DNA of 8,077 nucleotides from Candidatus Latescibacterota bacterium. Lineage in GTDB: Bacteria; Latescibacterota; UBA2968; UBA8231. The position numbers and the translations under genes were made by a program. Each line of letters opens with the position of its first letter. Position 1 is the stretch's first letter. The stretch lies in contig JAJEGS010000050.1 in NCBI GenBank assembly GCA_022819745.1, positions 1 through 8,077 on the forward strand. The letters run 5' to 3'. The notes under the pieces were generated by a model. It was not told the DNA's origin, ran no database searches, and worked only from the letters and a program-made list of their open reading frames with translations. Below are positions 1 through 6,505 of the stretch, piece by piece.

Positions 1-38
1 CCTTGCATGAGGGCTTTCTTTAGCATATGAATAAGCAC

Positions 39-112
39 GGTGCGGCTCCTGTATTTAGGATTTAAATGCAATCTTGGGCGATTGCAAATAAAACCTAAAG
101 CAGGGCCGTACC
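39..112. repeat. Long imperfect hairpin upstream of the SLATT gene
   Basis: The two halves fold back over 74 nt. The outer stem pairs 39-46 with 105-112 (one G-T pair), then 48-52 with 100-104 after a bulged base. A middle stem pairs 54-59 (TTTAGG) with 94-99 (CCTAAA), followed by 61-64 with 89-92. The tip pairs 67-73 (TGCAATC) with 80-86 (GATTGCA) around a six-base loop. No T-run follows on either strand, so it is a poor intrinsic terminator. It could be a structured RNA, a cis-regulatory leader for the gene at 141, or an end of a mobile element. The pairing is direct observation; the role is unknown. Confidence 0.6.
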
Positions 113-123
113 ACAACTTACAT

Positions 124-137
124 TACTGTCGTGTACT
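124..137. repeat. 14-bp inverted repeat, left copy
   Basis: TACTGTCGTGTACT here is the exact reverse complement of 4583-4596. This copy lies just before the start of the truncated SLATT gene; the other lies at the stop codon of the dehydratase. A 14-bp exact inverted match in 8 kb is only mildly unlikely by chance, so a role as element ends is tentative. Confidence 0.35.
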
Positions 138-140
138 TAG

Positions 141-812
141 ATGTCGGTGAGAAAACCCGAAAGAGACTGGTACGGGTGCCGAGCGCTCGCCGAATCGATC
201 AAAACCTTGGCTTGGCGTTACATGATGCGCGCCGAACCGTTCGAAGATTCCGCTCAACTAAGCAAGGCTCAGGGCAGATTTACCTCTTATCTTAAGGAAC
301 TACTGAACGCCAATACAGATGTCAGGGACTCAATCACCCTTAGTCCTTCCGATGGCGAGCAAATCACTGCTGTCATGAATTCACTGCGGGAGCTTCCGGT
401 GGAAAAACGAAAGGCGCGTTACTGCAAGGACCGCATAGACGATCAGCGAGCATGGTACATCGCAAAAGCCAAAACCTATCGGTGTCACTTTCGTGGCTGG
501 ATCATCGCCTGCGTAATTGCTCAGGGCACGGCTGTTCTTCTTGCCCTTCTGCGCATTCCTTACGATGACCAATGGTCTTTTTGGCCTACCGCGCCTTTGC
601 TCATGATGGCCTCATCAATCATCGGCTGGATACAGATTAGGAAATTTAGCGAGTTGATCTCTGCTTACAATCTTACCGCGCACGAAATCGGGATCATTCA
701 AACCCGCATCGACCACGTATGTACCGAAACCGAGTTCTCAGAGTTTGTCAATGAAGCCGAGCGAGCCTTCTCTCGCGAACACACGCAATGGGTCGCTCGG
801 CAAAACAACTGA
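141..812 (+). CDS. SLATT-domain (DUF4231-like) membrane protein, apparently lacking its N-terminal half
   Basis: This 223-residue protein matches, from memory of the family, the C-terminal part of DUF4231/SLATT proteins, predicted two-helix pore-forming effectors that travel with nucleotide-signal defence systems. It begins with the conserved linker (RDWY, then RALAESIKTLAWRYMMRAEPF around residues 15-35), continues with a helical stretch and RIDDQRAWYIAKA (98-110), then two membrane segments at about 119-138 and 149-165. It ends with a conserved helix carrying SREHTQWVAR (211-220). Longer relatives have a further SLATT segment of roughly 100 residues before the linker. Here a TAG stop sits directly before the ATG and no Shine-Dalgarno sequence is visible, so the front part has either been lost or is naturally absent. 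Family assignment is fairly safe; activity of this short form is uncertain. Confidence 0.7.
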   Translation: MSVRKPERDWYGCRALAESIKTLAWRYMMRAEPFEDSAQLSKAQGRFTSYLKELLNANTDVRDSITLSPSDGEQITAVMNSLRELPVEKRKARYCKDRIDDQRAWYIAKAKTYRCHFRGWIIACVIAQGTAVLLALLRIPYDDQWSFWPTAPLLMMASSIIGWIQIRKFSELISAYNLTAHEIGIIQTRIDHVCTETEFSEFVNEAERAFSREHTQWVARQNN

Positions 813-1019
813 CTCAGTACCCACGGCACGTGCGGAGCCACTATGATGCTAGCGGGTTCATGCGGACCATCTCCTTCGCCGCGTGGACTGATCCCCATTT
901 TCAGAATAACCGCAGTGCTCGTTTAAAGAGACGCGGAGCACGATAGATCGTAGTGGTGTTTGAGACCCGCTTGTCACATGGGTTTGCCTAGGGAGCCACA
1001 ACCGAAAGGAAATTTTGTG
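813..1019. other. 207-bp gap between the SLATT and TIR genes
   Basis: No coding sequence is supported here. The only structure seen is a weak 6-bp inverted repeat, GTGCTC at 915-920 and GAGCAC at 936-941. The gap is long enough to hold a promoter for the TIR gene, but no clear -35/-10 pair was found. It suggests the SLATT gene is not tightly coupled to the three genes that follow. Confidence 0.4.
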
Positions 1020-1598
1020 ATGGCATACTACTATCCAGGACGCTCGGCTCAATCCCGAATCACAGAGGCTCGGCTTGTGGGGCAGAGGCTGAGTCTTAAA
1101 GACGCTGAAACTTTCGGATTGACTTGGGATGTCTTCGTCTCTCACAGGTCCACTGACACACGCCTAGCTGAAAAAGTCGCTAGCCGTATACAGGAGTGTG
1201 ACTTGTCAGTTTGGTTGGACTCGGCGTACTTGCACCCCAATGAGGACGGCCCGGAGCTAGCAAGTGAGATCAGCGAGGTCATCTCCAGGTCCTTCAGCCT
1301 GATGGCTGTAGTAACCGACTCCACAAAGGATTCTTGGTGGGTTCCGTTTGAGATCGGGCTAGCTTTTGAGTTGAAGCGGTATCTGGCATCGTACGGAAAC
1401 TACACAGAACTGCCGTCTTTCCTGTGGAAGTGGCCCAACGTGAGTGACTATGCCGATCTTAACAAGTGGTGCAGACAAATCAAGCGACTAAAGATGAAGT
1501 ACGAGCCTTCGTATCTCAACGAGAGGGTGGATATCAGTGATAGCCAGCACCAGAGTTACGCGATAGAAATGAAAAGTCTGGCCATTCTGTTTAGTTGA
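1020..1598 (+). CDS. TIR-domain protein, candidate NAD+-processing enzyme
   Basis: With ATG 1020 as start the product has 192 residues. That start is preferred over the upstream in-frame TTG (960) because AAAGGA lies at 1005-1010 with good spacing; a GTG at 1017 is the alternative. The TIR fold can be followed: strand A WDVFVSHRSTD (36-46), strand B DLSVWLD (61-67), a central strand SFSLMAVVTDS (91-101), then SWWVPFEIGLAFE (105-117). In that last motif E111 sits where TIR NADases carry the catalytic glutamate. No membrane segment or partner domain is visible, so the protein is probably cytosolic. Its stop codon overlaps the next reading frame, so it is likely co-translated with the membrane protein at 1604. 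TIR identity is confident; NAD+ hydrolysis or signal synthesis is inferred from the family. Confidence 0.85.
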   Translation: MAYYYPGRSAQSRITEARLVGQRLSLKDAETFGLTWDVFVSHRSTDTRLAEKVASRIQECDLSVWLDSAYLHPNEDGPELASEISEVISRSFSLMAVVTDSTKDSWWVPFEIGLAFELKRYLASYGNYTELPSFLWKWPNVSDYADLNKWCRQIKRLKMKYEPSYLNERVDISDSQHQSYAIEMKSLAILFS

Positions 1599-1603
1599 TT
1601 CTC

Positions 1604-2104
1604 ATGAATTGCGAAGGCAAAGAGCGGACTATCCTGTTCGAGACATACAAGCTCCACACCGAGCTTGCCGAACAGGTCGCCTCTCTTAGGGAGGGGTTGA
1701 ACAAACTGTATTCAGGCATGGTTACGGCCATTGTCGGCGCGTCTGTTTTGATTCATCGAGCCACCCCAGACGCGGTCTCTGTTCTGGTGCTGCCTATATT
1801 GGGTGCTATAGTGTCTATAGGGTGGATGCTGTCACTTCTCTCTGTGACAGGCCGACTCATCGCCAAGAGCCGAACTCTCAGGGGCTTGGAGGCAGAACTA
1901 CCGTTCGACTTCCTATGCCAAGAAAAAAAAGAATTCAAGAAGCTACGCTTCGTTTTTAGAAGGAAGTGGACTGGCCTGCTAATGCCGTTCACATTCTTCA
2001 TCCTGTGTATTATATCGCTGATATTTCTATGTCTGAATGATAACTGCTCCGCCGGTACCACGTCATCCTGCGTCGGTGCTAAAACTATAGGATCGCCTAC
2101 TTGA
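1604..2104 (+). CDS. Small three-helix membrane protein, RipA-like, coupled to the TIR gene
   Basis: The start is either ATG 1604 (166 residues, used here) or TTG 1595, which overlaps the TGA of the TIR gene. No strong ribosome site is visible, which points to translational coupling with the TIR gene. The N-terminal helix (ETYKLHTELAEQVASLREG, 13-31) is followed by membrane segments at about 36-51, 57-80 and 125-144. A cytosolic loop between the second and third carries LRGLEAELPFDFLCQEKKEFKKL (92-114). This layout and the ETYKLHTELA / LEAELP motifs resemble, from memory, the family labelled 'RipA family octameric membrane protein', often found beside defence genes. A pore-forming or membrane-disrupting effector controlled by the neighbouring TIR protein is an inference. 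The tail after 145 is cysteine- and serine-rich and not family-like. Confidence 0.7.
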   Translation: MNCEGKERTILFETYKLHTELAEQVASLREGLNKLYSGMVTAIVGASVLIHRATPDAVSVLVLPILGAIVSIGWMLSLLSVTGRLIAKSRTLRGLEAELPFDFLCQEKKEFKKLRFVFRRKWTGLLMPFTFFILCIISLIFLCLNDNCSAGTTSSCVGAKTIGSPT

Positions 2105-2185
2105 GTCCTATCTTAGTCAAGTTGGTAAGTGTAGTTGCCTTTACTGAGCACATATGAGGCCTGCCTCCACCAATAGAGGGATGTC
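2105..2185. promoter_or_regulatory. Spacer with ribosome-binding site for the ThsB-like gene
   Basis: An 81-bp gap separates the RipA-like gene from the next TIR gene. AGAGGG at 2175-2180 sits five bases before ATG 2186 and fixes that start. No convincing promoter was found, so read-through from upstream is the simplest reading. Confidence 0.45.
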
Positions 2186-2785
2186 ATGCATAAGGTTTTC
2201 GTCAGCTATCATCATCAGAATGACCAGTTATATAAAGAGAGGCTGATCCAGATTGGACGGAACTTCGGTGCCTTCATCGATAAGTCCGTTGACACCGGAG
2301 ATATCTCCGAGGAGATGAGTGATCAGGCTATCCGGGAGAAGATACGGGACGAATACCTTCAGGATTCAACCGTTACTATCTTGTTAGTCGGTTTGGAAAC
2401 CAAAAAAAGAAAGCACATCGATTGGGAAATCTACTCAAGTATGTTTGATGGGACTAGGAACAAGAAGTCTGGAATTCTTGTTATAAACCTGCCCTCTACA
2501 GGATGTGGATACTTTCGGGCGGCTCACGGGGATGAAGAGAAACGGACAATGTATCCTGGGACTTCTTGGGAACACATTGGCTCGCGTGCCGAATTCGAAT
2601 TCCTATATCCCTACCTACCTGATAGGATTATTGACAACTTGCTTGCGCCAAAAGCGAATATCTCGGTTGCTCCGTGGGAAAAATTGACGGTGGAACGGCT
2701 GAAGTTTCTGATCGATCTGACTTATAGGGACCGGGCTAGTTGTGAGTACGATTTCAAAAGGCCAATGAGGAGACAAAACACCTAG
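2186..2785 (+). CDS. Thoeris ThsB-class TIR protein
   Basis: This 199-residue protein fits the TIR-like class PF08937 (Thoeris ThsB) along its whole length. Recognisable stretches are HKVFVSYHHQNDQLYKERL (2-20), FIDKSVDTGDISEEMSD (30-46), IRDEYLQDSTVTILLVG (53-69), KRKHIDWEIYSSM (74-86), KKSGILVINLPS (93-104), YPYLPDRIIDNL (141-152) and the ending DRASCEYDFKRPMRR (182-196). E81 in the HIDWEI motif occupies the position of the catalytic glutamate. In Thoeris, ThsB proteins sense phage and make a cyclic ADP-ribose-type signal that activates ThsA. No ThsA is present in this window; the candidate responders are the neighbouring membrane proteins. It is a different TIR lineage from the protein at 1020-1598, not a duplicate. 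Family assignment is strong; partnership with the upstream genes is inference from gene order. Confidence 0.88.
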   Translation: MHKVFVSYHHQNDQLYKERLIQIGRNFGAFIDKSVDTGDISEEMSDQAIREKIRDEYLQDSTVTILLVGLETKKRKHIDWEIYSSMFDGTRNKKSGILVINLPSTGCGYFRAAHGDEEKRTMYPGTSWEHIGSRAEFEFLYPYLPDRIIDNLLAPKANISVAPWEKLTVERLKFLIDLTYRDRASCEYDFKRPMRRQNT

Positions 2786-2903
2786 TACACACTTAGGTAG
2801 TGCCTCGACTACGTGGCACGAGATAGGAAGCTCCGCCGAACTGCTGCTTCTCCCTCTCACCACCCCTTTACACCCCATCCAGCCTCAGTCCAAAAGGAAC
2901 TCC

Positions 2904-4583
2904 ATGCCCTCCCCCACCGGCATCGACCGCAACCTAACCCACTACGCCGACCCAGGCTTTAGCCGCTACCTACGCCGCGCTTTTCTCGCCTCGGCTGGCT
3001 ACGACGAGGCAGATTTAGAGCGGCCCGTCGTCGGCATCGCCGATACCTCGTCCGACTACACCACCTGCCATCGCGCCATGCCCCAGCTCGTAGAAGCCGT
3101 CAAACGCGGCGTGCTAGAAGCGGGCGGCCTGCCCTTCGTCTTTCCGACTCTTTCCCTCGGCGAAATCCTCCTCTCCCCCACCGCCATGCTCTTCCGCAAC
3201 CTCATGGCCATGGCGACCGAGGAAATGATCGCCGCCCAGCCCATGGACGCGGTCGTGCTGCTCGGCGGCTGCGACAAAACCCTGCCAGCCCAACTCATGG
3301 CCGTAGCTTCCGCGTCCGTGCCCGCCATCCACCTCGTCGCCGGGCCGATGCTGGCCGGAGACTGGCAGGGCGAGCGCTTAGGCGCATGCACGGATTGCCG
3401 CCGCTACTGGGCGCAGCACCGAGCCGGTGCCCTCGACGTCGAAGAAATCGCCGCTGTTGAGCAGAACCTGTGCCCAACCGCCGGAACCTGCATGGTCATG
3501 GGCACGGCCTCGACCATGGCCTGCGTGACCGAAGCCCTCGGGCTAATGCTGTCGGGCGCGGCTACCCCGCCCGCAGTCTCAGGCCAGCGCTTGCGGCTTG
3601 GAGTCGCCACAGGCCGCCGGGCCGTAGCCTTAGCCACCGAGGGCCGCTCGGCGCGGGACATACTAACGCCAGCGGCCTTTGCCAACGCGCTCAAGGTGCT
3701 AGCCGCGCTGAGCGGCTCGACAAATGCGGTCGTGCATCTGCTCGCCATTGCGCGTCGGGCCGGCGTGGACCTGTCGCTAGACGACTTCCACACTGCGGCC
3801 CAACAAGTGCCGCTGCTAGTCGATTGCAAGCCAGCAGGCACTGGGTACATGGAGGATTTCGACAAGGCCGGCGGCGTACCCGTCCTGCTCAAAGCACTGG
3901 AGCCGATGCTCGACCTCGATGCAGCAGGAGTCAGCGGCCAAACCCTCGGAGCGCTCTTGCAGGACGTGGCCGCGCCCGGCGATTGGCAAACCGCGATCCG
4001 CACCTTGGACGCGCCGCTGGGGCCAGCGTCGTCTCTCGTAGTGCTAAAAGGCTCGCTCGCGCCAGACGGAGCCGTCTTGAAAAAGGCCACCTCTTCCCCA
4101 CACTTGCACAAGCACCGAGGGCCAGCCATCGTATTCGAGGGGCCAGACGACGCCGAGCGTGTTGACGATCCCGCCTTGGGCATTACGCCGGAACACGTGC
4201 TGGTGCTGCGCGGAGCCGGGCCGGTCGCCCTCGGTATGCCCGAAGCTGGGTCCATGCCCTTGCCCAAGCACCTCGCCGCCCAAGGCGTCACGGACATGGT
4301 GCGCGTCTCCGATGGGCGGATGAGCGGCACGGCGTATGGAACGGTCGCTTTGCACGTAGCGCCGGAAGCGGCCGTCGGCGGGCCGTTGGCACTTGTCCGC
4401 GACGGAGACCTGATCGAGTTGGACGTAGAAGCCGGACGCTTAGATTTGTTAGTCCCCGAGGAAACTCTCGCCCGCCGGCGGGCCGAATGGGTCGCACCCG
4501 CTGCGCCAGCACGTGGATGGCGGCGGCTGTACGCCGAGCGCGTACTGCAGGCGAATTTGGGGGCGGATTTAGATTTTTGCTGA
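2904..4583 (+). CDS. IlvD/Edd-family dehydratase, probable sugar-acid (aldonate) dehydratase
   Basis: This 559-residue protein belongs to the Fe-S dehydratase family that includes dihydroxy-acid dehydratase (IlvD), 6-phosphogluconate dehydratase (Edd) and L-arabonate/D-xylonate dehydratases. The cluster cysteines are visible: C55 in DYTTC, C123 in GGCDKTLPAQ and C196 in CPTAGTC. D124 and K125 follow C123 and E87 lies in LSLGEILLSP, as expected for the divalent-metal site. S474 in SDGRMSG (469-475) is the likely catalytic base. The spacing of these residues matches sugar-acid dehydratases such as L-arabonate dehydratase closely, and the neighbouring oxidoreductase argues against a branched-chain amino-acid role. 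The expected reaction is removal of water from an aldonate to give a 2-keto-3-deoxy acid. AAAGGA at 2893-2898 supports ATG 2904. It is clearly richer in GC than the defence genes before it. The substrate cannot be told from sequence. Confidence 0.85.
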   Translation: MPSPTGIDRNLTHYADPGFSRYLRRAFLASAGYDEADLERPVVGIADTSSDYTTCHRAMPQLVEAVKRGVLEAGGLPFVFPTLSLGEILLSPTAMLFRNLMAMATEEMIAAQPMDAVVLLGGCDKTLPAQLMAVASASVPAIHLVAGPMLAGDWQGERLGACTDCRRYWAQHRAGALDVEEIAAVEQNLCPTAGTCMVMGTASTMACVTEALGLMLSGAATPPAVSGQRLRLGVATGRRAVALATEGRSARDILTPAAFANALKVLAALSGSTNAVVHLLAIARRAGVDLSLDDFHTAAQQVPLLVDCKPAGTGYMEDFDKAGGVPVLLKALEPMLDLDAAGVSGQTLGALLQDVAAPGDWQTAIRTLDAPLGPASSLVVLKGSLAPDGAVLKKATSSPHLHKHRGPAIVFEGPDDAERVDDPALGITPEHVLVLRGAGPVALGMPEAGSMPLPKHLAAQGVTDMVRVSDGRMSGTAYGTVALHVAPEAAVGGPLALVRDGDLIELDVEAGRLDLLVPEETLARRRAEWVAPAAPARGWRRLYAERVLQANLGADLDFC

Positions 4584-4596
4584 GTACACGACAGTA
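4583..4596. repeat. 14-bp inverted repeat, right copy
   Basis: AGTACACGACAGTA begins at the last base of the dehydratase stop codon and is the exact reverse complement of 124-137. The pair encloses about 4.5 kb containing the defence-like cluster and the dehydratase, with no transposase. It may be coincidental. Confidence 0.35.
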
Positions 4597-4611
4597 GAAG
4601 TGGTTTGAGTT

Positions 4612-4690
4612 GCTTCGCTTCGCTCAGCATGACAACATGGAACGTCGGCACCTGTCATGCTGAGCGGAGCAAAGCGGAGTTGAAGCATCT
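4612..4690. repeat. Palindromic intergenic repeat (REP/MITE-like)
   Basis: Arms 4612-4634 and 4653-4675 are reverse complements over 23 bp with two mismatches, around an 18-base loop. The right side continues through GGAGTTGAAGCATCT to 4690, while the left side beyond the stem is degenerate. The core TGTCATGCTGAGCGGAGC is typical of dispersed palindromic repeats in many environmental bacterial genomes, which makes this a copy of a genome-wide family rather than a gene-specific site. Lying between the dehydratase and oxidoreductase genes, it could also fold in mRNA and partly terminate or stabilise the upstream transcript. Confidence 0.75.
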
Positions 4691-4724
4691 ATACCTATTT
4701 TGCTAAACAAATGAGGAGGAATAC

Positions 4725-6071
4725 ATGCTTAGCGCATTGCTCGCCGAGCGCGAGCGGCAAGGTAAACCCATCCGCGTCGGCATCATCGGCGCGGGAAAAT
4801 TCGGCGGCGGATTAGTCGCGCAGATCGCCCAGATGAAAGGCATGGTCGTCTCGGCCATTGCCGACATCGACTTAGCGCGCGCCCGTTACGCATACACAGC
4901 GGGGTACGGAGACGTTGCCGTTGGAACGGCGGACAGCCCGCAGGCGTTGGCAGAAGCCATTCACTCAGGGAAATTCACCGCCGTTGAAGATGGGCTTTTA
5001 GTCGCCCAAGCCGAGGATTTGGACGTGGTAGTGGAGGCGACCGGCTCGACCTCGGTCGGAGCCAACATGGCCAGCGCGGCCATCGCCAGCGGCAACCACC
5101 TCGTGATGGTCAACGTCGAAACAGACGTGACCATCGGCGCGTTGCTCAAGCGCAAGGCCGACAGCGCAGGCGTGATCTACTCACTCGTCGATGGCGATCA
5201 GCCCGGAGTGACCATGAACATCATCGAATGGGCGTGGTCTCTCGGCTTGGAGGTCGTGGCCGCAGGTCGCGGCACCATACTCTTCGCCGACGATCCCCAA
5301 GGCACACCCGACAACACCGCGGCGCGGTTTGGCTTTGACGAAGAAACCTTGCAGCGGCGCAACATCAGTTTGAAGATGTACAACTCCTTCCGCGACGGCA
5401 CCAAAGCCCAAGTCGAGGCCACGGCCATCGCCAACATGGCCGGACTAGTCCCCGATGTAAGAGGTATGCACGAGCCGTCGTGCAATTTGGCGGACATCCC
5501 GCAAAAATTCAGCTTGGTCGAAGAAGGGGGGCTGCTGAGCCAGCGCGGGGTCATTGAGCTAGCCAACAGCGTCGCCGAGGACGGCAAGACCCGGCTCGCC
5601 AACCCACTGGGCATGGGCGTCTTCGTCGTCGCCCGCAGCGAACATCCCTTTACCGTCGAAGACCTCGCCACCTACGGCCTGCATCCGGGCGGCGACGGCA
5701 AAAACTTCCTCCTCTACCGCCCCTATCACTTGGTGGCAGTTGAAGCCCCGATCACCATCGCCAAAGTCGCGCTCTACGGCCTGCCAACCGGCGCTCCACG
5801 CTCCGTACCCACCGCCGATGTAATCGCCGTGGCCAAGCGGGACCTCAAGGCCGGCGAGACCCTCGACGGCGGAGGCGGCTACACCGTATTGGGACAAAGC
5901 GAAAAGGCGACCGTGGCGCACCAAGAGGGACTGTTGCCGTTAGGACTGTCGGGTGGAGCCGTGCTCAAGCAAGACGTGCAACAAGGCGACGCCATTGGCT
6001 ACGCCATGGTCGATTTGCCAGATTCGCTCGCGTTGCAACTGCGGCGCGAACAAGACGCCATGTGCGAATAA
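4725..6071 (+). CDS. NAD(P)-dependent oxidoreductase with C-terminal SAF domain (homoserine-dehydrogenase-like)
   Basis: This 448-residue protein has an N-terminal Rossmann fold with GIIGAGKFGGGL (19-30) and an acidic strand end ADID (46-49). VVVEATGST (101-109) and a middle catalytic part with LVDGDQPG (154-161) and AGRGT (180-184) follow, as in homoserine-dehydrogenase-like enzymes. The C-terminal region (about 360-430) is a SAF-type domain: VIAVAKRDLKAGETLDGGGGY, then GAVLKQDVQQGDAIGYAMVD. Proteins of this layout are common near sugar-acid catabolic genes and are sometimes misnamed FlgA-like because of the SAF domain. Together with the dehydratase upstream it probably acts in an aldonate pathway; the substrate is unknown. 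AGGAGGA (4714-4720) sets ATG 4725. The last 140 bp of the gene are repeated at 7373-7500, so its 3' end may be a recombination site. Confidence 0.78.
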   Translation: MLSALLAERERQGKPIRVGIIGAGKFGGGLVAQIAQMKGMVVSAIADIDLARARYAYTAGYGDVAVGTADSPQALAEAIHSGKFTAVEDGLLVAQAEDLDVVVEATGSTSVGANMASAAIASGNHLVMVNVETDVTIGALLKRKADSAGVIYSLVDGDQPGVTMNIIEWAWSLGLEVVAAGRGTILFADDPQGTPDNTAARFGFDEETLQRRNISLKMYNSFRDGTKAQVEATAIANMAGLVPDVRGMHEPSCNLADIPQKFSLVEEGGLLSQRGVIELANSVAEDGKTRLANPLGMGVFVVARSEHPFTVEDLATYGLHPGGDGKNFLLYRPYHLVAVEAPITIAKVALYGLPTGAPRSVPTADVIAVAKRDLKAGETLDGGGGYTVLGQSEKATVAHQEGLLPLGLSGGAVLKQDVQQGDAIGYAMVDLPDSLALQLRREQDAMCE

Positions 6072-6092
6072 ACTTGAAGCAAAGACTGGAAA

Positions 6093-6425
6093 ATGTCCGA
6101 ATATCAGGAAGCTAAGAGAATAATCGTCTCCATCTTGGAACTTTCAAAAGACTCAATCCACATGCACGTAGGATTGATCGTGTTTTTTTTAGCTGTAGTC
6201 CTTTGGAAGAAAGGCTCAATTGAAGCGCGATGCTTGATCCCCGTCGCAATTGTAGCATCCTTGATGGAGATTCTCGATCTAAGATACGATTATGTCTCTC
6301 TCGGTCACTTTCGCCTGAAGGCCATAACGGCCAGCATACACGATTTAATCAATACTACGTTTTGGCCGGTGGTCATCGTAGTACTTGCTTGGATGGGCAA
6401 ATTGAAGAATGCGCGGAAGGCGTAA
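6093..6425 (+). CDS. Small predicted membrane protein of unknown function
   Basis: This 110-residue protein has three likely membrane segments at about 22-38 (after a SIHMH motif with H23 and H25), 44-62 and 84-103, and a basic C-terminus (KLKNARKA). I do not recognise a named family. The gene starts 21 bp after the oxidoreductase stop, with only a weak GGA ahead of the ATG, and its base composition is more AT-rich than the gene before it, matching the toxin-antitoxin genes that follow. It is the first gene of the segment bracketed by the repeated oxidoreductase 3' end, so it probably arrived with it. Coding status is supported by the coherent hydrophobic pattern; the function is open. Confidence 0.6.
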   Translation: MSEYQEAKRIIVSILELSKDSIHMHVGLIVFFLAVVLWKKGSIEARCLIPVAIVASLMEILDLRYDYVSLGHFRLKAITASIHDLINTTFWPVVIVVLAWMGKLKNARKA

Positions 6426-6440
6426 CATCGCCCGGACTCC

Positions 6441-6469
6441 TTGAGACCGTCGCTGCAAAGACATATGAT
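6441..6469 (+). promoter_or_regulatory. Sigma70-like promoter for the UPF0175-PIN operon
   Basis: TTGAGA (6441-6446) and TATGAT (6464-6469) are separated by exactly 17 bases, each close to consensus. Transcription would begin near 6476, giving a 5' leader of about 30 bases to the ATG at 6506. This separates the pair from the membrane gene upstream. Confidence 0.6.
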
Positions 6470-6505
6470 TTATGAATATACTTCTGGCAAAAAGGAGAGA
6501 TAACC

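Noticed and set aside
39..112. An integron attC site or retron msr/msd as explanation of the hairpin
   Set aside because: The flanking core sites of attC (GTTRRRY and its partner) were not found in the right places, and no integrase or reverse transcriptase is in the window.
141..2785. A standard Thoeris system
   Set aside because: A ThsB-class TIR is present, but no SIR2-SLOG or macro-domain ThsA is encoded here.
2784..2790. AGTACAC after the ThsB-like gene as an island end matching GTGTACT at 131-137
   Set aside because: Only seven bases match, which is expected by chance in a window of this size.
3470..4165. A 231-codon + strand frame inside the dehydratase gene
   Set aside because: It is an arginine-rich out-of-frame reading of the same gene with no recognisable motif.
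3404..4651. A 415-codon open frame on the - strand opposite the dehydratase
   Set aside because: It is antisense to a well-supported Fe-S dehydratase; its product is serine/alanine/proline-rich with no domain, as expected of a GC-rich shadow.
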